Shown here one piece after another: positions 17,352 to 24,600 of a stretch of 64,000 bases of DNA. How positions within the stretch are numbered: position 1 is the first letter of the stretch; the number at the start of each line of letters is the position of its first letter. The DNA is from Bacillota bacterium. GTDB lineage: Bacteria > Bacillota > Clostridia > Tissierellales > Sedimentibacteraceae. Where the stretch lies: the NCBI GenBank assembly GCA_023453025.1, contig JAEXUD010000061.1, forward strand, positions 1 through 64,000, in the 5' to 3' direction. Under the pieces are notes generated by a model. It was not told the origin of the DNA and ran no database searches. It saw only the letters and a list, made by a program, of their open reading frames with translations. The translations under genes were made by a program, and so were the position numbers.

Positions 17352-17561
17352 ATGAATACTTTGCATATAAATAATAATGATAATTTTGTACCAATGGTCC
17401 CATATATGCCTGAGAACCCGGTTCCAGGATATGCTTATGTTCCTTATCAGATTAACCCGATGTATTACAACAATATCAACGAAGCATTTGTTCAAGGAAC
17501 AATCTTTCCTGAATTGGTTACTCCATATTTAGAATTCTTTCAAAGAGGGGTGCAGTCATGA
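17352..17561 (+). CDS. cotJA: Spore coat-associated protein CotJA
   Basis: A small coat protein of 69 residues, Pro/Tyr/Asn-rich, ending in the CotJA-typical GTIFPELVTPYLEFF. It is first of a three-gene cotJ operon and overlaps cotJB by 4 bases. Start is uncertain: the ATG at 17352 has GAAGGG only about two bases away. A TTG at 17361 has better spacing and would give a 66-residue protein. cotJ operons are transcribed in the mother cell under sigma-E in Bacillus; I could not find a convincing sigma-E promoter here. Confidence 0.87.
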   Translation: MNTLHINNNDNFVPMVPYMPENPVPGYAYVPYQINPMYYNNINEAFVQGTIFPELVTPYLEFFQRGVQS

Positions 17562-17833
17562 TTAATAAATACCGAGATATGCAATTGTTAAATGAAGAAC
17601 GTCGTATGCTTTTAGATATTCAAAAATTAGAGTTCGCCATTTATGACCTGGCACTTTATTTAGATACTCATCCAAATGATCCAGTTGCTCTATACAAACA
17701 CAATATGCTTGCTGAGCAGCACATGATTTTAAAAAATGCATATGAAGCTCAATTTGGTATAATGTCTGTAATGGGTCTTGAATCAGGAGACACATGGCGC
17801 TATATAAATTCTCCATGGCCATGGGAAAGATAA
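17558..17833 (+). CDS. cotJB: Spore coat protein CotJB
   Basis: A 91-residue CotJB family protein with the conserved C-terminal WRYINSPWPWE and a helical, charged middle (LYLDTHPNDPVAL). It is part of the inner coat layer with CotJA and CotJC. AGAGGGG precedes its ATG and it overlaps cotJA, so translation is probably coupled. Confidence 0.92.
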   Translation: MINKYRDMQLLNEERRMLLDIQKLEFAIYDLALYLDTHPNDPVALYKHNMLAEQHMILKNAYEAQFGIMSVMGLESGDTWRYINSPWPWER

Positions 17834-17864
17834 TTTAAATATATAGAAAGGGATGTGAATTAGT

Positions 17865-18437
17865 ATGTTTATATATGAAAAAAAATTACAATATCCTGTA
17901 AGAGTATCAAATAAAGATGTAAGAATGGCACAAGCAGTACTAAACCAATACGGCGGTGCTGACGGCGAGGCAAGTGCAAGCATGAACTATCTTACACAAA
18001 GGTTCAACATGCCATTGAATGAAACCAAAGCATTACTTACAGATATTGGTACTGAAGAGCTTGGTCATATGGAAATGGTAGCTACTCTATTTAAAAAATT
18101 GATAAAGGGCGCTACAAGGGATGAACTAATTGCAGCCGGTTTGGGAGGCTACTATGCAAACCATGAAACCTGCCCATTTTTGCTGGATTCATCCGGTGTG
18201 CCATGGGATGCGAAATATACTCAAGCGAAAGGAGAGCCTGTAGCAGATTTATACAATGACATGGCCGCAGAACAAAAAGCAAGAGCAACCTATGAAAATC
18301 TAATAGTACTAACCGATGATCCACTGGTAAAAGATACCCTGAGATGGTTGAGAGAACGTGAAATCGTCCATTTCCAAAGATTTGGTGAAGGTTTAAGACT
18401 AGTCGAAGAATACTCCACCCAAAAAAGATATTTCTAA
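17865..18437 (+). CDS. cotJC: Spore coat protein CotJC, manganese catalase family
   Basis: A 190-residue ferritin-like protein of the Mn-catalase family found in the spore coat. Metal-ligand motifs are visible: EASASMNYLTQRF near residue 36, GTEELGHMEMVATL near 65, and C-terminal ARATYENL plus REREIVHFQRFGEG, supplying Glu and His ligands of a dinuclear site. It may detoxify hydrogen peroxide or act structurally. It is third in the cotJ operon, 31 bases after cotJB, with AAAGGGATG as ribosome-binding site. Confidence 0.93.
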   Translation: MFIYEKKLQYPVRVSNKDVRMAQAVLNQYGGADGEASASMNYLTQRFNMPLNETKALLTDIGTEELGHMEMVATLFKKLIKGATRDELIAAGLGGYYANHETCPFLLDSSGVPWDAKYTQAKGEPVADLYNDMAAEQKARATYENLIVLTDDPLVKDTLRWLREREIVHFQRFGEGLRLVEEYSTQKRYF

Positions 18438-18474
18438 GTGAACTCGTTAAGCCAAAACTGAACATGAAGTTGAA

Positions 18475-18509
18475 AAAGTACTCCCACTTATAGAAGTGGG
18501 GGACTTTGT
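18475..18509 (+). terminator. Hairpin after cotJC
   Basis: AAAGTaCTCCCACTT pairs with AAGTGGGgGACTTT around ATAG, then GTTACTT. Strong stem but weak T-tract; likely cotJ transcript end. Confidence 0.6.
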
Positions 18510-18575
18510 TACTTAATGGTAATTATAATCCTTACCCTGTCTTTTATCAATTATATAAGACTAATCAGAGCAGAG

Positions 18576-18604
18576 AAAAGCTTAAGTCATTGACTTAAGC
18601 TTTT
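18576..18604. terminator. Bidirectional hairpin at the 3' end of the ECF S-component gene
   Basis: AAAAGCTTAAGTCA/TGACTTAAGCTTTT, a perfect stem overlapping the stop codon region of the minus-strand gene. Confidence 0.65.
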
Positions 18605-19122
18605 GAAGTTTTCATATATTTTTTCAGTGCAAATATTAATGCGGGGATAAATATCAATTGAATTATTATTCCAGGTATACCTGTTACTACAGCACCTTTT
18701 ACAAATAATACAGGATCTAATTTAACACCAAATAATTGAACTAAAGCTGCTACTGTAATTCCTGCCGCGATTCTTCCCGTAATCATCGAGATAATCAATG
18801 AAGGGATTACTGATAGATTAAATTTTCTGGTTGCAACCGAAGCAGTAAGCCCATACACTCCTAGTTCAACTGCCATAATAACTGCCATAGGAAACATAAC
18901 CGGCATGCCTGTAAGTAAACCGCTTAATATAGGTGTAATTATGCCGAGAATTAATGCCAAATGAGGCGATAATAAAAATCCGCCAATTAATACAGGTATG
19001 TGCATCGGCAGCACTATGGGTCCTGTCATTCCAAACGAATGGAATATCGAGGGAAGGATTAATCCTGATGCCAATAATAATCCACTTAACACTATTTCTT
19101 TTGTTGTAGAATTTCTGTTCAT
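18595..19122 (-). CDS. ECF transporter S component, substrate unknown
   Basis: A 175-residue, very hydrophobic membrane protein with about six segments. The family-like N-terminus is TTKEIVLSGLLLASGLILP, followed by GPIVLPMHIPVLIGGFLLSP, a pattern of vitamin-type ECF substrate-capture subunits. No ECF ATPase or T subunit is nearby, so it would share an energising module encoded elsewhere. It is the last gene behind DUF1893 and DUF3842 genes on the same strand, separated from them by a hairpin with a T-run that may set its level. The substrate cannot be deduced. Confidence 0.8.
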   Translation of the reverse strand: MNRNSTTKEIVLSGLLLASGLILPSIFHSFGMTGPIVLPMHIPVLIGGFLLSPHLALILGIITPILSGLLTGMPVMFPMAVIMAVELGVYGLTASVATRKFNLSVIPSLIISMITGRIAAGITVAALVQLFGVKLDPVLFVKGAVVTGIPGIIIQLIFIPALIFALKKYMKTSKA

Positions 19123-19134
19123 TTTTTCCTCCTA

Positions 19135-19184
19135 ATAAAAAATAACCATAAAGTTTCATACTTGCTAAACCTTCATGGTTATTT
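19135..19184 (-). terminator. Intercistronic terminator/attenuator before the ECF S-component gene
   Basis: Minus strand AAATAACCATGAAG pairs with CTTTATGGTTATTTTTTA around a 17-base loop. It starts inside the end of the DUF3842 gene and ends just before the AGGAGG of the S-component gene. Confidence 0.65.
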
Positions 19185-19595
19185 CTCTTCTATTATTTTT
19201 TTAATTGTTTTTGTAAGCTCATTAAAAATTGTTTTAAATTGAAGACTTTCAAGTCCAACAACCTCAATATTGCACTTGCTTACAGGAAGCAGAAGTTTTT
19301 TTGCAGAACTGCCTGCAATGGCTTCAGCCATCTTAGGGCTTATTTCACCCATCATAGAATTTGCAGCAATAATGGCCAACGGTCCAATAATTATATCAAC
19401 CTTCCGGCTCATCCATGAAATTGCATTTTCGCCGGTTGCGCCTTCATGAGCTCCTGATTTCAACATGTTGGCAGTTGCCTGGGAGTTCGTTCCCAATGCG
19501 ATGATTTCAATATCATTGTTATTTAAAGACTTCAGTCTTTCTACTGCCTGGCTTCCAATTCCTCCGCCCATTCCATCTATAACAGCTATTTTCAT
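19179..19595 (-). CDS. DUF3842 family protein
   Basis: A 138-residue soluble protein with a Rossmann-like start KIAVIDGMGGGIGSQAVERL and further nucleotide-fold features (EIIALGTNSQATANM, VDIIIGPLAIIAANSMMGE). I recognise it as DUF3842; no reaction is known to me. The Gly-rich loop suggests dinucleotide or nucleotide binding, which is inference. It follows the DUF1893 gene by 5 bases and precedes an ECF S component, so it may process or sense the imported compound. Confidence 0.78.
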   Translation of the reverse strand: MKIAVIDGMGGGIGSQAVERLKSLNNNDIEIIALGTNSQATANMLKSGAHEGATGENAISWMSRKVDIIIGPLAIIAANSMMGEISPKMAEAIAGSSAKKLLLPVSKCNIEVVGLESLQFKTIFNELTKTIKKIIEEK

Positions 19596-19600
19596 ATTAA

Positions 19601-20026
19601 TTAACCTTTTATGCTTTCCAGAAAGCTTTCTATATCTTTTAACAGCTCATCAATACTATTCGATTTAAGTGATAATGTTTCGACCGGACACATTCCTGTC
19701 TTTTCTCGATTTTTAATAAATGGAGTTCGTATATCAAACTCATAAATTATTTTGGTTTCCTTTAATACATTTATTGCATTGTCAGAAATCAGCTTTGTTT
19801 TTAATTGTTTTATTCCCGCATGTGTGCAAAGCATTGCTGCGGCTTTTCCTGTTACCCTATCTGCAACACTTGAGCCTTCAAGCTCAATTTTATGCTCTTC
19901 GTAAGCTTTATATAGTGGTTTAATACCCCTGCCGCTGCTTTTGTAAATTACTCTGCCATCCTTGACTATTGCCAGTGCAAGACTTTCTTTTTCCAATAGC
20001 TCAGCTGCTATGTCTACGTCTTTCAT
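19601..20026 (-). CDS. DUF1893 (deaminase-fold) family protein
   Basis: A 141-residue protein resembling DUF1893, a family with a cytidine-deaminase-like fold (structure known from a Thermotoga member). Visible features are VIYKSSGRGIKPL, then VADRVTGKAAAMLCTHAG and MCPVETLSLK, positions where deaminases place zinc ligands; the classical HAE/PCxxC motifs are not intact. Catalysis is therefore uncertain. First gene of the cluster with DUF3842 and the ECF S component, driven by a TTGACT-N17-TAGAGT promoter. Confidence 0.78.
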   Translation of the reverse strand: MKDVDIAAELLEKESLALAIVKDGRVIYKSSGRGIKPLYKAYEEHKIELEGSSVADRVTGKAAAMLCTHAGIKQLKTKLISDNAINVLKETKIIYEFDIRTPFIKNREKTGMCPVETLSLKSNSIDELLKDIESFLESIKG

Positions 20027-20115
20027 TAAATGGCTCCCTCATTTAAAATATAATCATTATTAATAAAATAAACCCTTGTCTGACCTCTTAAAGGCTAAAT
20101 ACATAACATATTTAT

Positions 20116-20144
20116 ACTCTAACAAATAAATGAAAAAAAGTCAA
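20116..20144 (-). promoter_or_regulatory. Promoter of the DUF1893-DUF3842-ECF cluster
   Basis: Minus strand TTGACT (20144-20139), 17-base spacer, TAGAGT (20121-20116). The ~90-base leader shows no riboswitch I recognise. Confidence 0.65.
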
Positions 20145-20226
20145 TTGTCAGTAAACAAATTATATACATAAAAATAATCTGGAACTTCATAATTATTAGC
20201 CTGTGAGAAAAATGTCCATATAAAAC

Positions 20227-20255
20227 TTGAATAATTTTTATTTTAATTATATAAT
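20227..20255 (+). promoter_or_regulatory. Promoter of the diguanylate cyclase gene
   Basis: TTGAAT (20227-20232), 17-base spacer, TATAAT (20250-20255). Confidence 0.75.
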
Positions 20256-20330
20256 TGAAGCCATATCAAACAACATTACATTTTTTTATAAAACAAACCT
20301 GCCGCTATATATTTAGGAGGTGCTCCGGTT

Positions 20331-21488
20331 ATGGAGCTTCAAACATTACAATATGTTGAGTTAAATTGTTTTTCAATGGCAATATTATTATTGATATTTA
20401 TGAACATTCGTCGTCAATACAGTCAATACTTAACAGACCAAAAACTATTTTTGGCACTTGTTTCTGCGGCTTTTCTTATTCTTTTTTTTGATACCGTTAT
20501 GTGGGTTTTAGACGGCAGACCAGGGAATCATGTTAAAATGATATATGTATCCTCAACAATTCTGTATAACATTCTTAATCCAATCATATGTGTTATATGG
20601 TATTCTTATGTAGATTTCTATATAAATGGCAGCAGAGAACATTTAAAAAATATTTTGTTTCCGATGCTCACACTCGTTTTAATCAATACGATACTATCCA
20701 TTGCAAATATTTTTATTAATATTTATTTTATAATTGATGATAACAATATTTATCACCGCGGAAATCATGTGTATATATTGTTGGTAATATGCCTGTTAAT
20801 TATAATTTATACAACTGTATTTATTGTACGAAACCGAAAAAAATTGAGTAAAAAGGAATATATGTATCTTCTTTTCTTTGGTATTCCTCCTGCAATCGGG
20901 GGAATTATACAATACTTTTTTTACGGCGTTGTTATTATTTGGATTTGTACAACTATATCCATACTTATTGTTTTTATTAACATTCAGAATGAACAGCTTC
21001 ATAGAGATTATCTTACAGGGCTTTATAACAGAAGATCTCTTGACAGCTATATAAGCGCAAAAATGAAAAACCGAAACAATGGTATTACTGCCGGTATTAT
21101 GATTGACCTGGATTCTTTCAAGATGATTAATGATTTATATGGACATCACAACGGAGACCAGGCACTTAAACATATTGCTTCTATTCTTAAGAATACTTTC
21201 AGAAAAAAGGATTTCATTGCAAGATACGGGGGAGATGAATTTATCGTTATAATGGAAATATCCGAAAAGTCAGATCTTGTTAAAATGATACAAAGACTTA
21301 AAGAAAATGTATCTCTGTTTAACATTCAAAAATCCGTCCCTTATGAAATCAGCCTGAGTATAGGCTATGATTGCTTTTCAAACAAATCAGTAAAAAAAAT
21401 GACTGCGGAGAAATTTTTGAATCATATTGACAATTTGATGTATTTAAATAAACAAAGGCTGCATACGCAAGAAAATGCGGTAAAATAG
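20331..21488 (+). CDS. Membrane diguanylate cyclase (GGDEF)
   Basis: This 385-residue protein has about seven hydrophobic segments in the first ~215 residues and a C-terminal GGDEF domain starting at RDYLTGLYNRRSLDSY. The active-site loop is ARYGGDEFIVIM and the metal/substrate segment IDLDSFKMINDLYGHHNGDQAL is intact, so it should make c-di-GMP from GTP. An upstream RxxD inhibitory site is not obvious at the usual place. The membrane part is an undefined sensor. The next gene but opposite strand is an HD-GYP phosphodiesterase, so synthesis and breakdown functions are neighbours. AGGAGGT lies ahead of the ATG. Confidence 0.9.
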   Translation: MELQTLQYVELNCFSMAILLLIFMNIRRQYSQYLTDQKLFLALVSAAFLILFFDTVMWVLDGRPGNHVKMIYVSSTILYNILNPIICVIWYSYVDFYINGSREHLKNILFPMLTLVLINTILSIANIFINIYFIIDDNNIYHRGNHVYILLVICLLIIIYTTVFIVRNRKKLSKKEYMYLLFFGIPPAIGGIIQYFFYGVVIIWICTTISILIVFINIQNEQLHRDYLTGLYNRRSLDSYISAKMKNRNNGITAGIMIDLDSFKMINDLYGHHNGDQALKHIASILKNTFRKKDFIARYGGDEFIVIMEISEKSDLVKMIQRLKENVSLFNIQKSVPYEISLSIGYDCFSNKSVKKMTAEKFLNHIDNLMYLNKQRLHTQENAVK

Positions 21489-21517
21489 TATATTCAGAAT
21501 GAATATATACTACTATC

Positions 21518-21554
21518 AGACCGCTCCTTGTAAAGGCTAAAACGGTCTCTTTTT
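21518..21554 (+). terminator. First terminator after the diguanylate cyclase gene
   Basis: AGACCG/CGGTCT stem with a 19-base loop followed by CTTTTT. Confidence 0.6.
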
Positions 21555-21600
21555 AAAACATGTACAATTTGAAATCAAGTATATCACCAATATAATCGAA

Positions 21601-21646
21601 ATAACATAAGAAACATTGATGAATCAATGTTTCTTATGTTATTTTT
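21601..21646 (+). terminator. Second, very stable terminator
   Basis: AACATAAGAAACATTGAT/ATCAATGTTTCTTATGTT, a perfect 18-bp stem with a 2-base core, followed by ATTTTTT. Confidence 0.8.
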
Positions 21647-21766
21647 TCGTAATTTTCTGCAGAATTAATAAGCAATTATAAAATCAAGGTAAAAATTGCT
21701 TGCTGAATCAACACTTCATCCTCAGGAGTGTATTAACATCAGCTTCGCCAATTTTTAAACTTGTCC

Positions 21767-22357
21767 TTATTTACATCCCACAACAAATTTCCAATTGTTT
21801 GACACTATGGAAGCAATAGACGGATCATACATAATTCCGCTGTTATTTATAATCTCTTTTTTGCATTGTTCAGAGGTCAATGGTTTTCTGTATGACCTCT
21901 CACTCATCATTGCATCAATTGAATCACAAACAGCTATAATTCTAGCTCCTAACGGAATATCGTTTTGACCTATCTTATTCGGATAACCTGCCCCATCCCA
22001 TCTTTCATGATGACAAAGCACAATATGCGCTACTTCCGAAAGTCCCTGACTTCTGCTTAATATATGTGCCCCTATTTCAGGATGCTCCCTAATTATCTTC
22101 CATTCATGTTCGCTTAACTGACCCGGTTTCATCAAAACAGAATCTGCAATTCCGATTTTTCCTATATCATGTACATGCGCCGCCATATGTATTGTTTCAG
22201 ACTCCTCCTTAGGGAGTCGCATAAGTCTGCAAACCTGTTCACACATATCGCTCACTCTGCGTGAATGGTCTGCGGTATTCCGATCTCTTGCTTCCAATGC
22301 GACGATAATACAATCGATAATGTCATGATAAAATAAAATACCTTGTTCTCCTGTCAT
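21767..22357 (-). CDS. HD-GYP domain c-di-GMP phosphodiesterase, stand-alone
   Basis: At 196 residues this is an HD-GYP domain with no sensor. Metal ligands and signatures are intact: RNTADHSRRVSDMCEQV, HVHDIGKIGIADSVL, REHPEIGAHIL, and CHHERWDGAGYPNK, the HD-GYP motif. CDSIDAMMSERSYRK is the usual end. It should linearise c-di-GMP to pGpG/GMP, using a di-iron or similar centre. Its promoter carries a GTTAG-N6-CTAAC palindrome identical in pattern to those of the adjacent DtxR-family regulon, so it may be metal-regulated. The divergent gene is that DtxR-family regulator. Confidence 0.9.
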   Translation of the reverse strand: MTGEQGILFYHDIIDCIIVALEARDRNTADHSRRVSDMCEQVCRLMRLPKEESETIHMAAHVHDIGKIGIADSVLMKPGQLSEHEWKIIREHPEIGAHILSRSQGLSEVAHIVLCHHERWDGAGYPNKIGQNDIPLGARIIAVCDSIDAMMSERSYRKPLTSEQCKKEIINNSGIMYDPSIASIVSNNWKFVVGCK

Positions 22358-22429
22358 TATACACCTATTATTTTTTCCGTCATATTAATCCACTTGATTA
22401 CTACACATCAGTAATTTCTAGCTATTATC

Positions 22430-22458
22430 AGGTTAGCATAAGCTAACTATTTTGTCAA
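22430..22458 (-). promoter_or_regulatory. HD-GYP gene promoter
   Basis: Minus strand TTGACA (22458-22453), 17-base spacer, TAACCT (22435-22430). The palindrome at 22432-22447 covers most of the spacer and -10. Confidence 0.6.
22432..22447. promoter_or_regulatory. DtxR-type operator 1, GTTAGCATAAGCTAAC
   Basis: Sixteen-base palindrome fitting GTTAG-N6-CTAAC. It overlaps the HD-GYP promoter -10. DtxR-family boxes are known to contain TTAG/CTAA halves. Confidence 0.75.
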
Positions 22459-22489
22459 TACTAGTAATTTTTAAATATTTTTATAAAAT

Positions 22490-22518
22490 TTGCTTTTTTA
22501 TTATGTATATGATAAAAT
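22490..22518 (+). promoter_or_regulatory. Promoter of the DtxR-family regulator gene
   Basis: TTGCTT (22490-22495), 17-base spacer, TAAAAT (22513-22518), directly followed by operator 2. Confidence 0.6.
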
Positions 22519-22521
22519 ATA

Positions 22522-22537
22522 GTTAGTTATATTTAAC
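22522..22537. promoter_or_regulatory. DtxR-type operator 2 (one mismatch), autoregulatory
   Basis: GTTAGTTATATTTAAC: GTTAG-N6-CTAAC with one mismatch, just downstream of the -10 and so over the likely transcription start. This arrangement suggests autorepression. Confidence 0.65.
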
Positions 22538-22557
22538 TCATATTAGGAGATGATGAT

Positions 22558-22932
22558 TTGAAGATTCAGGAATCGGCTGAAATGTACCTTGAAACCATCT
22601 TGATTTTATCCAAGAAAAATCATCAGGTACGTTCTATTGATATTGCAAACGAACTTGACTATGCAAAACCCAGTGTCAGTGTTGCCATGAAAAACCTCCG
22701 CGAAAACGGTTATATCGAAATGGACAGCGATTGGCATATTACTTTGACTGAAAAAGGGAGAGCTATCGCGGAGGCCATGTATGAAAGACACACTTTACTT
22801 TCCGAATGGCTGGTATTTTTAGGTGTTGATAAAAAAATTGCCACTGAGGATGCATGCAGGATTGAACATGTAATCAGCGCGGAAAGCTTTGAAGCTATAA
22901 AAAAACATACTCGTGGTTATGATTTGAATTAA
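22558..22932 (+). CDS. DtxR/MntR-family metal-dependent repressor, two-domain
   Basis: This 124-residue regulator opens with KIQESAEMYLETILIL, then a winged helix with SIDIANELDYAKPSVSVAMKNL and LTEKGRAIAEAMYERHTLLSEWL, the DtxR-family DNA-binding and dimerisation pattern. His and Glu residues near the end (RIEHVISAESFEAI) match metal-site positions. It lacks the C-terminal SH3-like FeoA domain, as MntR-type members do. Start is TTG at 22558, preceded by AGGAG at good spacing; the ATGATG just before is out of frame. Fe2+ or Mn2+ is the likely corepressor. Palindromes at its own promoter and around the neighbouring operon suggest its regulon. Confidence 0.88.
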   Translation: MKIQESAEMYLETILILSKKNHQVRSIDIANELDYAKPSVSVAMKNLRENGYIEMDSDWHITLTEKGRAIAEAMYERHTLLSEWLVFLGVDKKIATEDACRIEHVISAESFEAIKKHTRGYDLN

Positions 22933-22947
22933 ATTTAATCTTTAAAC

Positions 22948-22986
22948 AAAATAACAGAACCATTGAATATCTGGTTCTGTTATTTT
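22948..22986. terminator. Shared bidirectional terminator, DtxR-family gene / flavodoxin
   Basis: AAAATAACAGAACC/GGTTCTGTTATTTT hairpin between two convergent genes. Confidence 0.85.
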
Positions 22987-22992
22987 GTATTT

Positions 22993-23418
22993 TTATATAG
23001 CTAATGATTTTCCTAAAGTAATGCAGGCATTTTTCGCATCCTGATCCGGTGCTTCATTGCATATTACGCTATCACTTACAAGTACCGCTCCTAATGACTG
23101 ACAGCTTTCCTCCCAATTTCTCATCCATTCACCGTCTCCCCAGCCATAAGATCCAAAGAGTGCAATTTTCTTACCTTTTAGTCCAGGTTTGCATGCAGAA
23201 AACATAGGCTCAAATTCATTTTCCTCCAGCTCTTCAGCTCCCATTGACGGACACCCGAAAGCGATGGCATCATACTGTTCTAAAGTACCTGGTTCAAATT
23301 CAGAAGCAGAATATACCGTTACTTCAGCTCCCGCCTCTTTTATGCCTTTTGCAACAAATTCTGACATCGATTCAGTATTACCTGTACCGCTCCAAAAAAC
23401 GACTGCTATTTTACTCAT
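22993..23418 (-). CDS. Flavodoxin
   Basis: A short-chain flavodoxin of 141 residues. The FMN phosphate loop is FWSGTGNTESMSEFV. The isoalloxazine loops are GCPSMGAEELEE and FGSYGWGDGEWMRNW. It is a low-potential one-electron carrier that can replace ferredoxin when iron is scarce. Third gene of a minus-strand unit with DUF2325 and DUF3793, whose promoter carries DtxR-type palindromes, consistent with iron-limitation induction. Confidence 0.93.
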   Translation of the reverse strand: MSKIAVVFWSGTGNTESMSEFVAKGIKEAGAEVTVYSASEFEPGTLEQYDAIAFGCPSMGAEELEENEFEPMFSACKPGLKGKKIALFGSYGWGDGEWMRNWEESCQSLGAVLVSDSVICNEAPDQDAKNACITLGKSLAI

Positions 23419-23459
23419 AAATTTATACTCCTTTTTTCTTAAACTATTATTATACTATA

Positions 23460-24008
23460 TTAAGCAGCAACTGTAAGCTGCATAATAGACCTGCCTCCGG
23501 CAAATAACTTCATATATACTTTTCTGCACTTGTTATATCGTTCAAATAATTTTTCCGCGCTGAATTCATCGCTGTAAACTTTCCAAAATCCCGAACATTT
23601 GCTGTTTTTTCCGCCATTCTCAATGAACCCTACGACATCCTCCAGAGGATATCCCAGGAATACACCGATTTCATGCGGAAAGCTATCACTGAAGGCAAAA
23701 CGTTTCTTTAAATGCTCGATACAATATGTAACAGAATTGCAGCTATAGCCATACAAAGCAAGGAAGTCCGAAACACCTTTATCTTGTAACTCCTTTTGAA
23801 GTCTGTTTTTACGATAAACAAATATAACGGCCCTTTCATTGTTGTTTTGCAATACATCCAAAAAAACATCCTTATTGTTTAACTCATGATTAGCTTTACA
23901 TAAGTATAAATTCAATTCAGATGCGGAATTAACAGCACAGCTGAACAGATTGGCTGTTTTCAGACCAGCCAAGGTGGGAGAACAATGTTCAATCAAAAAA
24001 TGTTCCAT
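23460..24008 (-). CDS. DUF3793 family protein
   Basis: This 182-residue protein resembles DUF3793: an N-terminal HCSPTLAGLKTANLF with an invariant-looking Cys, a central VIFVYRKNRLQKEL, and HEIGVFLGYPLEDVVGFI, with CSGFWKVYSD near the end. In other anaerobes DUF3793 genes sit beside feo iron-transport, DUF2325 and flavodoxin genes; the function is unknown to me. It abuts DUF2325 with no gap. Conserved Cys/His residues hint at metal handling, which is inference. Confidence 0.82.
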   Translation of the reverse strand: MEHFLIEHCSPTLAGLKTANLFSCAVNSASELNLYLCKANHELNNKDVFLDVLQNNNERAVIFVYRKNRLQKELQDKGVSDFLALYGYSCNSVTYCIEHLKKRFAFSDSFPHEIGVFLGYPLEDVVGFIENGGKNSKCSGFWKVYSDEFSAEKLFERYNKCRKVYMKLFAGGRSIMQLTVAA

Positions 24009-24305
24009 CTACGCCTCCATAGGTTTTAAGATATGTTCTTCTAATATGCTGCATAAAGCACTGGCACTGCTTGAATGAGCACGTGCAACAGGTATATTGT
24101 TACGTTTTGCTTCTCCGACCGCACTTATAACCATTTTATGCGATACTGTGCTTGTAAAAAGAACCAGAAGATCCGGCAATCCGATTTTTTTCTTGAGCGC
24201 TCCATTCTCTTTGGTAAAAACCTTTACTTTGCACCCGTAGTTCTTACAAATACCTTCATATTGACATACCATTCTTTCATTGCCGCCTATAATTACAATA
24301 CTCAA
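24009..24305 (-). CDS. DUF2325 family protein
   Basis: A 98-residue protein beginning with a Rossmann-like strand-loop SIVIIGGNERMVCQYEGICK, typical of DUF2325. TVSHKMVISAVGEAKRNNIP follows. The TTG at 24305 is the start, with GAGGTGA at proper spacing. First gene of the unit with DUF3793 and flavodoxin. Operator 3 lies just upstream of its ribosome-binding site and operator 4 over the transcription start. Biochemical role unknown. Confidence 0.82.
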   Translation of the reverse strand: MSIVIIGGNERMVCQYEGICKNYGCKVKVFTKENGALKKKIGLPDLLVLFTSTVSHKMVISAVGEAKRNNIPVARAHSSSASALCSILEEHILKPMEA

Positions 24306-24328
24306 GATATCACCTCACTTAAATTATG

Positions 24329-24344
24329 GTTAGTTGTAACTAAC
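24329..24344. promoter_or_regulatory. DtxR-type operator 3
   Basis: GTTAGTTGTAACTAAC, symmetrical apart from the two central bases. It lies in the leader of the DUF2325 gene, about 25 bases before the TTG start. Confidence 0.75.
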
Positions 24345-24393
24345 TTAAATGTGTTTTTAATGGGCAAATACTCAATTGCCCACAATATATATA

Positions 24394-24409
24394 GTTAGTT
24401 TTAGCTAAC
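24394..24409. promoter_or_regulatory. DtxR-type operator 4
   Basis: GTTAGTTTTAGCTAAC within a longer ATATAGTTAG...CTAACTATAT palindrome. It sits immediately downstream of the operon's -10 element. Confidence 0.8.
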
Positions 24410-24416
24410 TATATGC

Positions 24417-24445
24417 AGAATATCATAATATTATTATCTTGTCAA
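24417..24445 (-). promoter_or_regulatory. Promoter of the DUF2325-DUF3793-flavodoxin operon
   Basis: Minus strand TTGACA (24445-24440), 17-base spacer, TATTCT (24422-24417). Confidence 0.85.
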
Positions 24446-24514
24446 GCATAATTATTTTTAATTTTCATCCCGATTTTTACTTAATTTTTTGATATTTAAT
24501 TTGTGTACCCCATC

Positions 24515-24545
24515 AAAAAACCATAAAGTCAGAATGACTCTATGG
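24515..24545 (-). terminator. Terminator of the lipoprotein gene
   Basis: Minus strand CCATAGAGTCA/TGACTTTATGG with a TTC loop, then TTTTTT. Confidence 0.85.
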
Positions 24546-24600
24546 CTTGTCGCTTACATATTTTAATACAGTTCAACTAAATATTTTTTAAACAGCCGCT

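Noticed and set aside
18475..18509. Possible IS200/IS605-type end hairpin after cotJC
   Set aside because: Stem resembles such ends, but no TnpA or TnpB gene or second end is near; a terminator explains it better.
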